Positions 20,765-32,650 are shown, counted from the first letter of the stretch. The stretch is 64,000 nucleotides of DNA from Lucinisca nassula (GCA_963580285.1 OY757026.1:49265143-49329142); one strand, 5' to 3'. A program made the numbers and translations. The notes: generated from the sequence alone by a model not told the origin.

Positions 20765-21254
20765 CAGACATATATTTTGATCCGCCTTGCTTCACTGAAA
20801 TCAATTTGAAAACAAGAGCTACATAAGCGGTGCATTAATTATACGCCCTTGGCAAGTAATCCGTTGTAACGCATAAAATTATACTGACAAATATATAGAC
20901 GGCGGGGTTAGCCCAAAAAGGAAAAATCATGGACGGACAGATGGACATGATTCTGCTAATAATTGGTGGACTGTAACCTCTAAACAAAAGGCGCTGCTTC
21001 ATATCATGCTCTAGCTATAAATCATCTTTCAGCTTGATTTGATGTAAACAACAAGAGGAATTCGCTGGAAATAAAAAGTGACAAGGGAATAACACTGCTT
21101 ATATTTGGCGGATTGTAACTTTAAAATGGTATGTGCCGCTCCACATCATGGTGTTACATGCTTGATCTGATGTAAACTGTAGGAAGTGTTAGCTTACAAA
21201 AGTTTCAAAGGGCCATGTTAGGCTACTGCTGATTACAAACAATATGTTTGCCTC

Positions 21255-21347
21255 CGCCTTGAAGAAATATATGGGCTGCACGATGCTTCTACGCAGAGCT
21301 GAAACCGGCCGCACACGAGTACTGGTAAATCGTTTAGAGGATCTAAG
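21255..21347 (+). repeat. SINE-A head fragment
   Basis: The 5-prime third only (GCCTTGAAGAAATATATGGG to GTTTAGAGGATCTAAG), inside the H8 element. Confidence 0.7.
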
Positions 21348-21595
21348 TAGAAGTAAAACAAAGATCAGGAATTGATACAATTAACTTACTCCATCCATAA
21401 AAGACACCAAAGGGAAAGAAATACAAACATTAAGCGACCAGACCATAATGGAAACCTAAACAAAGGAAGGCCATATGGACAGTTACTTTCCCACAAAATG
21501 GCCATATGGCCATCCAAAATTAAAAGACACAAGTGATACACACAGTAAGTAACAATCAACAACATAAATAAATCGCCACAGAAGAGCCGCCTTGG

Positions 21596-21722
21596 AACGG
21601 TCAGTGGAAGATTTCCACTGTGGGGCTTAAATCGATTTTACGTGGCCACAATCCTCGCCCTTACTTCCGTCGCGATTTAGACAAATAATTTGTTCAGTCC
21701 GCATGAAGGCCTCCTAACTCAT
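21596..21722. repeat. Copy of sequence also at 12170-12280
   Basis: TCGATTTTACGTGG, CAATCCTCGCCCTTACTTCC, GTCGCGATT and AATAATTTGTTCAG occur in both places in the same order, followed by CATGAAGGCCTCCTAAC here. It is an unclassified dispersed repeat. Confidence 0.65.
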
Positions 21723-21917
21723 CAGCCTGCCCAGGCAAATCGGTGCGAGTCGGGCCGTCCATGCTAATAAACCCTATTGGTTTCATTGGGCGACAGAGCT
21801 TGAGATGCCATTTCATCTCAATGTCGGGTAAAAGTCCCACAAAATTAGAAGCAACGTCTCCAAAATGATCTATACAGTGTTGACGGGGACGTTAAACCTG
21901 AAATCAAACAAACAAAC
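21722..21917 (+). repeat. SINE-A fragment, 5-prime truncated
   Basis: From CAGCCTGCCCAGGCAAATC to the (CAAA)n tail. Well preserved. Confidence 0.8.
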
Positions 21918-22044
21918 ACTGTGTAATCAAGAAGTTTCTGCTTGATCAGATGTCAATTGTTGCTGGAAACGAAAAGTTTACAGAAGTTTTCAAAGGAGCA
22001 TAATTCTGTTGATATTTGGTAAGCTGCGTACTTAAAACAATATA

Positions 22045-22394
22045 CAGTCGAACTTCAATGGCTCGAACACCTTTGGGACCATGAAAATCCGTTCGAGACA
22101 GGGGTAGTTTGAGCCAATGAGGGTTAATGCCAGGAGTCATAACGACATACTTTAGGACATATTTTTCTGTGTTCTATAATGAAAAATGTATGTTGTGTTG
22201 TACTCATTAGAATCGCCTCATCGAGGCGATTCTAATGAGTACACACAGCATACATTTGCAAGACAAAAGACGAAAATATCGGAATTTTTACCCTCCCTAT
22301 TGCTTATTACAGAAATTCCCTAGGGACCCAAGAACGGGTTCGACTCAGCCATGGTAAACGAGCCATCGGTGTTCGAGCCATTGAAGTTCTACTG
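22045..22394. mobile_element. pogo/Tc1-like MITE with TA duplication
   Basis: Terminal inverted repeats of about 28 bp begin CAGTCGAACTTCAATGGCTC on the left and CAGTAGAACTTCAATGGCTC on the right (complement). A TA lies on each side (22043-22044 and 22395-22396). The CAGT-GAAC start resembles pogo-type ends. The inside holds a hairpin (about 22170-22270) but no transposase. It sits inside the H8 element. Confidence 0.8.
22165..22280. repeat. Hairpin (ACTCATTAGAATCGCC family) nested in the pogo-like MITE
   Basis: ACTCATTAGAATCGCCTCAT and CGAGGCGATTCTAATGAGTA form an almost perfect stem. Confidence 0.8.
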
Positions 22395-23143
22395 TACACT
22401 GCTTCATATCATGGTCTACTATAAATCAAATTTCAGCTGGACGGGGTGTAAACTGTAGGAGAGATTAGCCTGAAACGAAAAGTTTACATCAATAATGCTA
22501 ATATTTCTTCGACTGTAGCCTAGAAATAATATGCATTGCTCAATCGTGGTGCCGCTATTTATGAAGTCACAGCTACTATAGGTAGAGTTAGCCAGAAACA
22601 AAGCAATAACATGAATGTCCAAAGGAGTGCTGCTTATATTTGGTAGATCGGAACCTCGAAACAATATCGGCGCTGCTCCTTATCATGGTCTAACTTATAT
22701 CAAGTTTCAGCTTGATTGAATGTCAATTGTAGGAGGGGTTAGCCGGAAACCAACTGTTTACAGAAGTGTAAAGACGCATAACTCTGTTAATATTTGGTGG
22801 GCTGCGATCTCGAAATAATATGCATTGCTCCACATCATGGTATAACTATATATCAAGTTTCAGCTTGATCGGATCTACTTAGCCGGAAACTGAATGTTGC
22901 AGAAATTTTCAAAGGGACATACCTCTATGAATAGTTGGTGGACTGTAACCTCGAAACAGTTCCGCTGCTCCAAATCATGGTCTAACTATATATAAAGTTT
23001 TAGCTTGATCCGATTGTAGGAGTTAGCCAGAAACGAAATGTTTAACAGAAATTTTCAAAAGGGCATAACTCTTATTAACATTTGGTGGACCGTAACCTCG
23101 AGCAATATGCGCTGCTCCACATCATGGTCTAACTATATATGAA

Positions 23144-23370
23144 TGGGCCTCCGTGGCCTAGTGGTTAAGAGCGCTGACTCATGATCATTAGGTCTCTCAC
23201 CGCTGTGGTTCGAGCCTCGCTCGGGTCACATGTGAGACGCCAAGTTCTGCAACGGAAGGTCAGGTGGTTTTTCTCCGGGTACTCCAGTTTTGCCCACCTC
23301 TGATTAACCATCGGCTCGATATGAGTGAAATAATCTTGAAAGGGCCGTAAAACCAAAAACCAAAACCAAA
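23144..23370 (+). mobile_element. tRNA-headed SINE-D, complete with target duplication
   Basis: The duplication AACTATATATGAA (23131-23143, and ending at 23381) bounds a 227-bp element. The head GGCCTCCGTGGCCTAGTGG continues into TTAAGAGCGCTGACTC, which looks like a Ser/Leu-type tRNA box A region. Box B is GTGGTTCGAGCC. The body contains TTTTTCTCCGGGTACTCC, and the tail is GGGCCGTAAAACC with (CCAAAA)n. Confidence 0.9.
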
Positions 23371-24172
23371 CTATATATGAAGTTTCAGCTTGATCGTGTA
23401 TGAAATGTAGCAGGAGTTATCCGGAACGGAAAGTTTTATATAAATTTTCGAAAGGGCAAAACTCTTTTAATATTTGGTGGACCGTAACCTCGAAACAATA
23501 TGAGCTGCTCCACATCATGGTCTAAATATATATTAAGTTTCAGCTTGATCGGGTTTAATGTAGGAGGAGTTATCTGGAAACCAAATGTTTACAGAAATTT
23601 TCAAAGGGGCATAACTATGTTAATATTTGTTGGACCGTCGCCTCGAAATAATATGCGCTGATCCACATTATGATCTATCTATATATTAAGTTTAGCTTGA
23701 TCGGATTTAAAATATTGGAATATTTAGCCGGAAAAAATAAAAGGGGCATAACTATGTTAATATTTGGTGGACTGTATCCTCGAAATAATACGCGCTGCTC
23801 CACATCATGATCTAACTATATATGACGTTTCAGCTTGATCAAATGTTAATTTTAGGAGGAATTAGCCGGAAACGAAATGTTTACTGGAATTTTCAAAGGG
23901 GCACAACTCTCTTAATATTAAATGGCCCATAACCTTGGACAAATATGTGCTGCTCCACACCGTGGTATAACTATATATCAAGTTTGTGCTCGATCGGATT
24001 TTAAATGTAGGAGGTGTTACCCGGAAACGAAAAGTTTACAGACGAACGGACGGGCAGACGGACGAACGGACGACGAGGGGCATAACATAATACGACCCTT
24101 TTTTCAAAAGGGCGTATGAAAAGTATACTTTTTATCTCGTATACTTATTTTCCTTTTACTTACTCTACGAAG

Positions 24173-24450
24173 GCCCCCGCACTTCGGGGCTTGAAGAAAT
24201 AGATCATAGATGGGCTGCATGATGCTTCCACGCAGAGCTGAAACCGACCGCACACGAGTACAAGTAAACCGCTTAGGGAATCTAAGCCTGCCCAGGTAAA
24301 GCTATGCGCGTCGGACAGTCCATGCTTATGAACCATATTGGTTTCATTAGGCGACAGGGCTTGAGATGGCATTTCATCTCAATGTCGGGTAAAATGCCCA
24401 CAAAATTTTAAGCAACGTCTCCAAAATGACATTAAACCTCAAATCAAACA
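24173..24450 (+). mobile_element. SINE-A copy
   Basis: From CCCCCGCACTTCGGGGCTTG to ATTAAACCTCAAATCAAAC. The GTGTTGACGGGGACG stretch is deleted. Confidence 0.85.
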
Positions 24451-24759
24451 TCCTTGTTCAATGATTTTATCGAGTGATGTACGCAGCGCCACACTTCGGC
24501 CACTGTTTGTCACTGAACTGCGGGCCAGGTTAACATTTTACCACGCTCTGGGCTAATTCAGCAGACAACAAAATGTTATTTTCTTTTTATTTTTTCCGAA
24601 GCAACAGAAGACAATTTGCCTTCATTTTATGGGGAAAATAATAGGAAGAAAAAACTAGATATGCGTCCATTGGACACCGATGCCCCCGCCTGAAAATATG
24701 TCTATGTTCGTATTAATCCATAGAAAGTTACTGACGGTGTAATAGTTTTGAACCCTTTT

Positions 24760-26293
24760 TAGCTCACCTGTCATGTAGTGATGAGGTGAGCTTTTGGGAT
24801 CACTTTTCGTCCGTCGTGCGTCCGTCCATGCGTGCGTACGTCCGTAAACAATTTCTTCAAACGACATCTCCTCCTAAACCACTGATCGGATTTTGACCAC
24901 ACTTCACAGGAATGATCCTTAGGTGGTCCTCTTTCAAAGTTGTTCAAATAGTTCCGGTCCGTTGCACATCTTAGTCACAGGAGCCAAAAATAGATTTTTT
25001 TTCACTGAAAACTTAAAAAATCTTCTTCTCTGAAACCAGAAGGCCCAGTCCTTTGATATTTGGTATGAAGCTTCATCTAGTGGACCTCTACCAAGATTGT
25101 TCAAATTATAGCCCTGGGGCCAAAAACGCCACCATGCCGGAGCCCACTGGTTTTACATAGGCTTATAAAGGGATTTGTTTTAAAAATCTTCTTCTCTGAA
25201 ACCACAAGGCCCAGGTCTTTGATATTTGGTATGAAGCTTCATCTAGTGGACTCCTACCAAGATTGTTCAAATTATAGTGCTGGTGCCAAACATACCCCCG
25301 CCTCGGGGCCCTTTTGTTTCACATGGGCTTATATAGGGAAAATCTTTAAAAACATCTTCTTCTCTGAAACCGCAAGGCCCAGGTCTTTGATGTTTGGTGT
25401 GAAGCTTCATCTTGAGGACCTCTACCAAGATTGTTCAAATTAAAGCCCTGGGGCCAAAAATGCCCCCGTTCTGGGCCCTTTGGTTTTACATAGACTTTTA
25501 TAGGGAAAATCTTGAAAAACCTTCTACTCTGAAATCACAAGGCCTAGGTCTTTGATACTTGATATGAAGCTTCATCTAATGGACCTCTACCAAGATTGTT
25601 CAAGTTATAGCCCTTAGACCAAAAATGCCTAGGCCTAGGTCTTTGATATTTAGTGTGAAATTTCGTCTAGTGGATCTCTATCAAGATTGTTCATATTATA
25701 GCCCTGGGGCCAAACATGTCCCCGCCCCGAGACCCTTTGGTCTTACATAGACTTATATAGGGAAATCTTCAAAAATCTTCTTCTCTGAAACTGCAAGGCC
25801 CATGTCTTTGATATTTGATATGGAGCTTCATCTAGTGAAATGCCCCAGCCCCGGGGCCCTTTGGTTTTACATATACTTATATAGAGATAATCTTTAAAAA
25901 TCTTCTTCTCTGAAACAGCATGGCCCAGGTCTTTGATATTTGGTGTGAAGCTTCATCTTGTGGACCTCTATAAAGATTGTTTGAATTAAAGCCCTGAGAC
26001 CAAAAATGCCCCCGCCACGGGGCCATTTATTTTTACATAGGCTTAAGTAGGGAATATCTTTAAAAAAATCTTCTTCTCTGAAACCGCAAGGCCCAGGTCC
26101 TTGTTATTTGGTGTATAGCTTCATCTAGTGGACCTTTGCCAAGATTGTTCGATATTTGGTATGAAGCTTCACCTTTTTAGACCTCCCTTAACATTATGCA
26201 CATTATAGCCCTTGGGTCAATAATGACCCTCCCAGGGGCCCACTTGTTACTCTATGGATCAGGTGAGCGATCCAGGGCCACCATGGCCCTCTT
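24760..26293 (+). mobile_element. Helentron-like element with tandem core (H2)
   Basis: The 5-prime end is TAGCTCACCTGTCATG, folding with GATGAGGTGAGCTT, then GTCCGTCGTGCGTCCGTCC. About seven diverged core units of about 165 bp follow, each with CTTCTTCTCTGAAACC, GGCCCAGGTCTTTGATATTT, ATGAAGCTTCATCTAGTGG and GATTGTTCAAATTATAGCCC. The 3-prime end has CAGGTGAGCGATCC, then the palindrome AGGGCCACCATGGCCCT and CTTG. The 5-prime and 3-prime arms are complementary (CACCTG with CAGGTG). Confidence 0.75.
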
Positions 26294-26457
26294 GTTTCAA
26301 ATTTGACCTCTAATAAATGACATTAACCTTGGAGGTAAAGACCTTGGTTATGTGTGAGGCAGATTTTCTCATGATGGCAAACATTTCTGCCAAGTAATTT
26401 CAAAATCAATCCAGAAATAAGAAAGTTATTGACTGCATTTATGTTTCGGACCCTTTT

Positions 26458-27737
26458 TAGCTCACCTGAGCACGAAGTGCTCAAGGTGAGCTATTGTGAT
26501 CGCTTTGTGTCCGTCGTCCGTCCGTCTGTCCGTCAATAATTCCTTTAAATGACATCTCCTCCTAGGCAAATGGCCGGATTTCAAAATCATTTCGCAGAAA
26601 TGTTCCTCTGGTGACCCTCTACCAAAATTACTAAAATAATTCTGCTCCGCTGAACAAAATGGCTACCAGAGCTAAAAATAGAAAACATTTAAACGACATC
26701 TCCTCCTAGGCCAATGTCCCGATTTCAAAATAATTTCACAGAAATGTTCCTTGGGTGACCCTCTACCAAAATTGCTAAAATGGTTCCGCTGTGCTGAACA
26801 AAATGGCCGCGACATCTAAAAATAGAAAAATCTTAAAACGATATCTCCTCCTAAGCCAATGGCCGGATTTCAAAATCATTTCACATAAATGTTCCTCAGG
26901 TGACCCTCTACCAAAATTGCTAAAATGGTTCTGCATGGCTGAACAAAATGGCCGCCCGAGCTAAAAATAGAAAAACCTTTAAACCACATCTCCTCCTGGG
27001 CCAATGGCCCGATTTCAAAATATTTTCAAAGAGATGGTCCCTGTCTGACCCTCTACCAAAATTGCAAAACGGTTTCGTTTTGCTGAACAAAACTTTTAAA
27101 CGACATCTCCTCCTAGGCCAATGTCACGATTTCAAACTAATTTCACAGAAATGTTCCTTGGGTGACCCTCTACCAAAATTGCTAAAATGTTGGCCACCAG
27201 ATATGAAAATAGAAGAACCTTTAAACGATATCTGCTCCTAAGCCAATGGCCGGATTTCAAAATCATTTTACAGAAATGTTCCTCGGGTGACCCTCTACCA
27301 AAATTGCTAAAATGGTTCTACTCCGCTGAACAAAATGGCCACCAGAACTAAAAATAGAAAAAAACCTTTAAATGACATCTCCTCCTAGGCCTATGGCCTG
27401 ATTTCGAAATCATTTCACAGAGACAGTCCTTGGCTGACCCTCTACCGAAATTGCTAAAACGGTTCTGCTTTGCTGAACAAAACGGCTGCCATACTTTTGC
27501 AGAAATGTTCCTAGGATGACCCTCATCCAAACTTGCGAAAATGGTTTTATTCCAATGAACAAAATAGCCACCAGAGTTAAAAATAGAAAAGACCTTTAGA
27601 TGACAGCTTCTCCTAGGCCAGTGGCTAGATTTCGAAATAATTTTACTGAAATGTTCCTTTGGTGACCTTTCACCAAAGCTGCTAAAATGGTTTCCCTTGC
27701 TGAACACAATGGCTGTTGGATATTATTTTTGGTCTAG
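26458..27737 (+). mobile_element. Helentron-like element (H3), 3-prime end missing
   Basis: The 5-prime end TAGCTCACCTGAGCACG folds with GTGCTCAAGGTGAGCT, then GTCCGTCGTCCGTCCGTC. About eight core units of 120-130 bp follow, marked by GACATCTCCTCCTAGGCC, GATTTCAAAATCATTTCACA and GACCCTCTACCAAAATTGC. The terminal palindrome is absent; the element stops at a SINE-A fragment. The short frames inside are by-products of the period. Confidence 0.7.
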
Positions 27738-27918
27738 CCTGCCCAGGCAAAGTGGTGCAATTTGGACCATCTGTGCACATGAACTATATTGGTTTCATTG
27801 GGTGGCAGGGCTTGAGATATCTTCTCAGTGTTGGGTAAAATTCCAACAAAATTGGATACAACATCTTCAAAATTACCTAAATAGTGTTGACTGGGACGTC
27901 AAATTTCAATTTAAACAA
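27738..27918 (+). repeat. SINE-A fragment, degenerate
   Basis: It begins TAGCCTGCCCAGGCAAAGTG and ends GTGTTGACTGGGACGTCAAA. The head is missing. Confidence 0.7.
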
Positions 27919-28973
27919 AAAGGGCATAAGAGGACCAGTCTGATCTGGATCCACACTGTTTGCAATAATGACTTTAAAGTAACCAGCCCACACAAAGCAG
28001 AAGATAATTCTGAAGGGTTAAACACAAACATCTTAATCACACTTTGAAATTGTACATTTATATAAAAACAACAAGGTTTTAGACCTGTCAAAATATCAAC
28101 AGGCAGTTGAAGATAAACTATTATACATAGCTCTGTCACTGCTTGAAAATATGGTATGAATCAATAGGACTCAAAACAAACTGTGAAGTGACTAACATTG
28201 TTATGCCAGAAGGTATACACATTAAATTGTGCAGTGACTCTGGCTCTCATTGTATAATAGAAGTCACTTTGAGCTTAGGACCCAGGTGTTTGATCTAGTT
28301 ATAAACAGAGCTGCAAACATGGGCTAGATAACTTCTAGGCTCTTGAAAATAATATAGGTGGCTTAAGGATCTGCGCTGCAGTATACAGAATCAGCACCAA
28401 AACTGTTTATTTTGGATGGAATGATGTAGATAAGGTGGGCATATGTTGATAGTTAAAGGATGATTTTCCTTATCAATAAAACATATGTTGTGGGTATTTA
28501 TTAGAAAATAAGGGAGACTTTAGCTAATGTACCACTAAATACCCACCATATCTACAGCTCTATGAACTAAAGATTTGACTGATTGATTGTTTTGGGTTTA
28601 ATGACACGTCAACCCTTATGGGTCATTTTGTGTCCTCTCAGAGAAACGGATAAAAGAGGTAGGAGAGATAGTAGAGGATATGAAAGTGAGGGACAGAGGA
28701 GAAGAGGCAAATGAATGGAAGGAAGTGTATATAGAAACAGAAGAAATAACATTCCCCCTCTACCCATACTTGCAGCAAGGACAGTAGGCCTTGTCCAACT
28801 GTGAGCCAATATCAGTTGGACACAACAGTGATGCAAGATACACTTATAGAGATTTAATTACAGTATTAATAAATGAATTCTGAGCCAATCACAGAAAAGA
28901 ATCAAGCTGGCATATAGTATTGGCATGCCTAAATAGTGTTGACATGGATGTAAAGCTCAACACAAACAAACAA
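27919..28973. other. Mostly unassigned sequence with small repeat traces
   Basis: A hairpin remnant lies at about 28490-28556 (TGTGGGTATTTATTAGAAAA with TACTAAATACCCACCA). A degenerate SINE-A tail is seen near 28575 and again at 28930-28975. No gene is recognised. Confidence 0.4.
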
Positions 28974-29124
28974 ATTAACCCTTGCCTTGCTGAGCCTGGA
29001 TATGTCTTATCTTTCAAACAATGTAGATTCTGATCAGATGGCTTCTTGGCTTCTAAAGAAGCCATCTGATCAAGATTTACACTTACATTCAGTTTGTGAA
29101 TTTATAGGAATAAATAACATCATT
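28974..29124. mobile_element. piggyBac-type MITE (P1), right part lost
   Basis: It starts TTAACCCTTGCCTTGCTGAG. The core hairpin reads GATCAGATGGCTTCTTGG with AAGAAGCCATCTGATCAAG. It runs directly into a P2 element whose TTAA is at 29125. Confidence 0.7.
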
Positions 29125-29280
29125 TTAACCCAGTTTGTGCCGAAAACTGAGAATGGGATACTGGCAACCCGGGATTGGCAAACAGTGAAGGCCCAGATCA
29201 GATGCTGCAGAACTTGACGTCTGATCTGGGCCTACATCGTTTGTAAAAGGTTCGGCCATTTTCCATATTAGGGGTTGAGG
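29125..29280. mobile_element. piggyBac-type MITE (P2)
   Basis: It starts TTAACCCAGTTTGTGCCG, has the core CCCAGATCAGATGCTG with ACGTCTGATCTGGGCC, and ends near GGTTCGGCCATTTTCC with an eroded TTAA (GGGGTTGA). Confidence 0.6.
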
Positions 29281-29723
29281 TAGACAAAACAGTGTAGAGC
29301 TAGAACAGATGCCACAGAATATGGCCTCTGTCTGATCAAAGTCTACTTTGTTACTTACAGTACAGGAAATTTTGAGTCAGATACTGCAGAATGTGGCGTC
29401 CAATCAGAATTTACACATTTTGCTTCCTGTACAGAAATGTACAAGTAATAAACGTAATATAAACAGTCTTATAGCGCAATTCAGGATCATTTTCCTAGCC
29501 TACATTCCGACACAAGTGGCCCACCAGTGCTGTCAGTGCTTTGAAATATGCTATTGTTTCCCAAAACAAAACTGGCTTCATAACGAACTTAAGTGTTTAT
29601 GCTCGAAAATCTAATGTCATTATTTCAAAAAACAAAACTAAACGTCATTTATATTCAAATACAAAAACTCCAGTGCAAACTAACACAATTTCATGTAATC
29701 AGAAAATTAATGTTGGAAGCTTC

Positions 29724-29810
29724 TATGGTGAAATGGTTAAACTACTTGCCTAATTAACCAAGTTTCATGGGTTCAGTCCCATGCTTCTCCACACTTGAGG
29801 CGTTTTTGAT
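29724..29810 (+). repeat. SINE-C tRNA-like head fragment
   Basis: GAAGCTTCTATGGTGAAATGG and GGGTTCAGTCCCATGCTTCT match box A and box B positions of SINE-C. It continues into TCCACACTTGAGG and is then lost. Confidence 0.6.
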
Positions 29811-29849
29811 GCCGAGAATCCACATCCTTTGAACACAGTGACTGAATTT

Positions 29850-30240
29850 AAGAAAAAATTTAAAAAATCTCCTCCTAAGTTCTTAAATGGTTCTGCTACA
29901 TTGAACAAATAACACATAGACAAAAATAAAAACATCATCAAAAGATGATACAACTTGACTCAGGTGAACGAATTAGGTCCATCATGGACCTCTTGTTTGA
30001 CCTTTGTCCTCTAAGTATGACCTTGACCTTGGAGTTACGGACCTGGGTTTTGCACGTGACACATCGTCTCATGGTGATTAACATGTTATTGACTGTATTT
30101 AAGTTTCGGACCCTTTTTTTACCTTTGACCTCTAAGTATGACCTTGACCTTTGAGATATGGACCTGGGTTTTGCACGTGACAGATCGTCTCGTGATGGTT
30201 AACATTTCTACAAAGTAATTTCAAAATCCATCAAGAAATA
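29850..30240 (+). repeat. Helentron-like 3-prime end plus GACCTTGACCTT tandem units
   Basis: CAGGTGAACGAATTAGG and the palindrome GGTCCATCATGGACC with TCTTGTTT end at 29998, the same terminal design as H1 and H2. Two units of about 115 bp follow (TGACCTCTAAGTATGACCTT and so on). Related units occur at 26298-26457 and 53900-54460. Confidence 0.65.
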
Positions 30241-30349
30241 AGAAAGTAATTGAAAAGCAATCCGGAAGTCCCGAAATTTGTCTCCCTTTGAAAATGGTGA
30301 AGAAATCTGCCGGGTGTATCCATTTCCCCTAATTGGCTGCGCGCATATT

Positions 30350-30525
30350 GTTTGTTTTTATTGACACTGTTTATATCATTCTGGAGACGTTGCTTCTGAT
30401 TTTGTCGGACTTTTACCCGACATCGAGTTGAAATGACATACCATGCCCTGCGGCTCAAAAAAACCGCTAGGGTCCGACTCGTACTACTTTTTCTTGGGCA
30501 GCCTAAGACCTAAGCGATTTATGTG
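30350..30525 (-). repeat. SINE-A fragment, degenerate
   Basis: In plus text, TTTATTGACACTGTTTATAT, GAGACGTTGCTTCTGATTT and TCCGACTCGTACTACTTT appear in family order. The head is missing. Confidence 0.6.
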
Positions 30526-30604
30526 CGCATTATAGACAATGGAGCATGTAGAATTTACTCGCAATACCCCTTATATATTCTTAAGTGTACCCTTAAACTT
30601 TCTA

Positions 30605-31010
30605 CAAATTTGGAATCAAGTGAAATAATCTTAAAAAGGGTCATACCAAAAACCAAAAACGTAATAGCGGTTAGTTTTTCAGTGGCAGGCGGAAACCGTA
30701 GCACCCATAGAAAAACAATTCGACATTCCGTAGCTGAACTGGAGATTAGCTCTTGTGGCGTAATAGTTCAGCCTGAACTCCTGAAAACTGGTGCTATTTC
30801 TCTTATTGTTGCTGGAAACATAGACTGTGGGTGCTCACTAGAACCAAAACAAGAATTGGCTAAGGGTGCTCGCTTGAACCACTTCAAGCATGGGTCGTGA
30901 GTGCTCGTTTGAACCGCCTAAACATATACTCGCTTGAACCTCCAGAAACATAGATTGTGGTGCTCGCTGGAACCTCCTGGAATACAGATTGCGGGTGTCC
31001 CAAACAGATA
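30605..31010. repeat. SINE-D tail fragment and repeated hairpin-arm fragments
   Basis: TCAAGTGAAATAATCTTAAA with AAAAACCAAAAAC at 30617-30660 is a SINE-D tail. From 30810 to 31010 the arm GAAACATAGACTGTGGGTGC recurs about four times with CTCGCT(T/G)GAACC, a small tandem expansion of one hairpin arm. The open frame across 30523-30900 is made of these pieces. Confidence 0.55.
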
Positions 31011-31449
31011 CAAAATCATCGAAGAGAAAAACTTCGGAATAAGATAGAAAACTATCTCAAAGAAAGGGTTTTGCATTTAGGTTAACCTAAAGAGGCACAT
31101 AAATCCATCTTGTGCAACAGATTCGACCTCAAATGTAATTTTCCAGAATCGGCACCCCTACCAGTACCATATGGATAACTTTGTTTTTCACATTTTGAAT
31201 TTCTATTAATTGTTCGTTTAAATTGGAAATGCCAAATTTGAAGCCAACACCTATTGTTTAGGCATTTTCTGGACGATTGTTTGTCAATCGACCCAAAGTT
31301 ATAAGGACAAAACCTCTGTTAGTACTGGAGTCCACGTGACTACCACTGATTTGTAGGAAATACATCTAGCTTGTTAATAGAATCTTATCCCAGTGAGGTC
31401 AGCGTGTTGTGTAAAAAAGATTATTTTTAGAATTATTGTAGAATCTGAG

Positions 31450-31615
31450 CTGGAATCATGGGTTGCGCTTGGCAAACAGTGTAGACCCAGATCAGACTCC
31501 GCAGAACGCGGTGCCTGATCAGGGTCTACACTGTTTGTTTACTGTACATGAATTCAAGCGTCAGACGCCGAAAAACGCAGCGTCTGGTCAGAGTCTACAG
31601 TAAAGGAATTTATTG
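31450..31615. repeat. P2-type hairpin plus a second hairpin
   Basis: Stem one: GTAGACCCAGATCAGACTCC with the GCCTGATCAGGGTCTAC arm. Stem two, at about 31557-31605: GCGTCAGACGCCG with CGCAGCGTCTGGTC. They probably derive from the MITE core. Terminal repeats are not clear. Confidence 0.5.
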
Positions 31616-31863
31616 GTTAAACGAAACAGTCTAAGCATTTTCCCAATCTATGCTCAGAGACAACAGACCCATCATTACACTCAGTGCTTTGATTATATCA
31701 CGAACTCGACGCTTTTCTTCATACAGACCTTGTTTGTGTGCAGACTGATCAAGTTTGTCACTCGATACTTCTAAAAATGATAAATATATGAGGATGCAAG
31801 GCACGAAAACACGCCTATTCAAAGTATATAGGTTTTATTTAAGGAGAACTCACTACCTATGTC

Positions 31864-32165
31864 TCGGCCCCGCCCATCGGGGCTTGAAGAAATAGATGGG
31901 CTGCACGATGCTTCCACGCAGAGCTGAAACCGATCCGCACACGAGTACTGGTAAACCGCTTAGAGGATCTAAGCCTGCCCAGGCAAAGCGGTGCGAGTGT
32001 CGGACCGTCCATGCCTATAAAACCTATTGGTTTCATTGGGCGGCAGGGCTTGAGATGTCAGTTCATCTCAATGTTGGGTAAAAGTCCCACAGAATTGGAA
32101 GCAACGTCTCCAAAATGAGCTTGACAGTGTTGACGGGGACGTTAAACCTCAAATCAAACAAACAA
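31864..32165 (+). mobile_element. SINE-A reference copy with 12-bp target duplication
   Basis: ACTACCTATGTC at 31852-31863 and 32166-32177 fixes the ends. The element is 302 bp, starting TCGGCCCCGCCCATCGGGG and ending CTCAAATCAAACAAACAA. It is the cleanest full-length member and defines the family ends. Confidence 0.92.
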
Positions 32166-32225
32166 ACTACCTATGTCGTAGAGCAGAAATAAGAAATATA
32201 CACTCGTCGTCATTTCATATGAAAT

Positions 32226-32438
32226 TTAACCCTTTTCTTGCTGTTCACGACAACCCCTATTTTTGCAAACATTGTAGATCCAGATCAGATGGCTTCTGAA
32301 GAAGCCATCTGATCAGGATCTACACTGTTTGGCATTCAGTTTATGAGTTTGTAGCAAAAAATTGCATTAAGTAATTTGATTGGTTGATACACAGAAGTGG
32401 GTGTGGCTTAAATGAATATTCAGCAAGTGAACGGTTAA
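32226..32438. mobile_element. piggyBac-type MITE (P1), complete
   Basis: TTAA lies at both ends. The left end CCCTTTTCTTGCTGTTCACG is only partly matched by the right end CAGCAAGTGAACGG. The core hairpin is CCAGATCAGATGGCTTCT with AGAAGCCATCTGATCAGG. Confidence 0.8.
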
Positions 32439-32474
32439 CAAACAATCACGTCAACAAGTCCATGTAGAGAGCAC

Positions 32475-32650
32475 TCCATCTAAACCCCCGCTTTACATGG
32501 AAAAAACTGGGGTTTACGGGGGTATACACTATTTTTTTCTTATTTCTGCTCCAAGACATAGGTTGTGGGTACTCGTTAGGACCGCCTCAATGAGGCGGTA
32601 CTAACATGCAGCCACAACCTATGTTTGCAGTATAAATAAGAAAGAAATCA
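32475..32650. repeat. Hairpin element (ACTCGTTAGA..CCGCC family)
   Basis: Stem GACCGCCTCAATGAGGCGGT with outer arms ATAGGTTGTGGGTACTCG and CACAACCTATGTTTGC. It begins with CCCCAGTTTTT-type sequence in inverse orientation. Confidence 0.65.

Larger units (their letters stand above)
20813..24118 (-). mobile_element. Helentron-like element with long tandem core (H8)
   Basis: Read on the minus strand, the 5-prime end is CATACGCCCTTTTG (folding with AAAAGGGTCGTA), followed by a CGTC/CCGTTCGTCC microsatellite. A long series of diverged units of about 185 bp then follows, with TGATATGTGGAGCAG-like, GGTTACGGTCCACCA-like and CATCCGATCAAGCTGAAAC-like text recurring. The 3-prime end is AAGGGCGTATAATTAATGC then GTAGCTCTTGTTTT. 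The arms ATACGCCC and GGGCGTAT pair, as in the other elements, but with their own sequence. SINE-A pieces, a SINE-D, a pogo-like MITE and a hairpin are nested in it. No coding capacity. Confidence 0.65.

Noticed and set aside
23144..23230. Functional tRNA gene
   Set aside because: Box A and B are present, but the cloverleaf stems do not close and a SINE body, tail and target duplication follow. The same reasoning applies at 15970, 19739, 29724, 52410 and 53720.
26948..27707. 97- and 119-codon frames in the H3 core
   Set aside because: Their repeated peptide motifs reflect the 120-130 bp core period on both strands.
30523..30900. 125-codon plus frame
   Set aside because: Built from a SINE-D tail and repeated hairpin arms.
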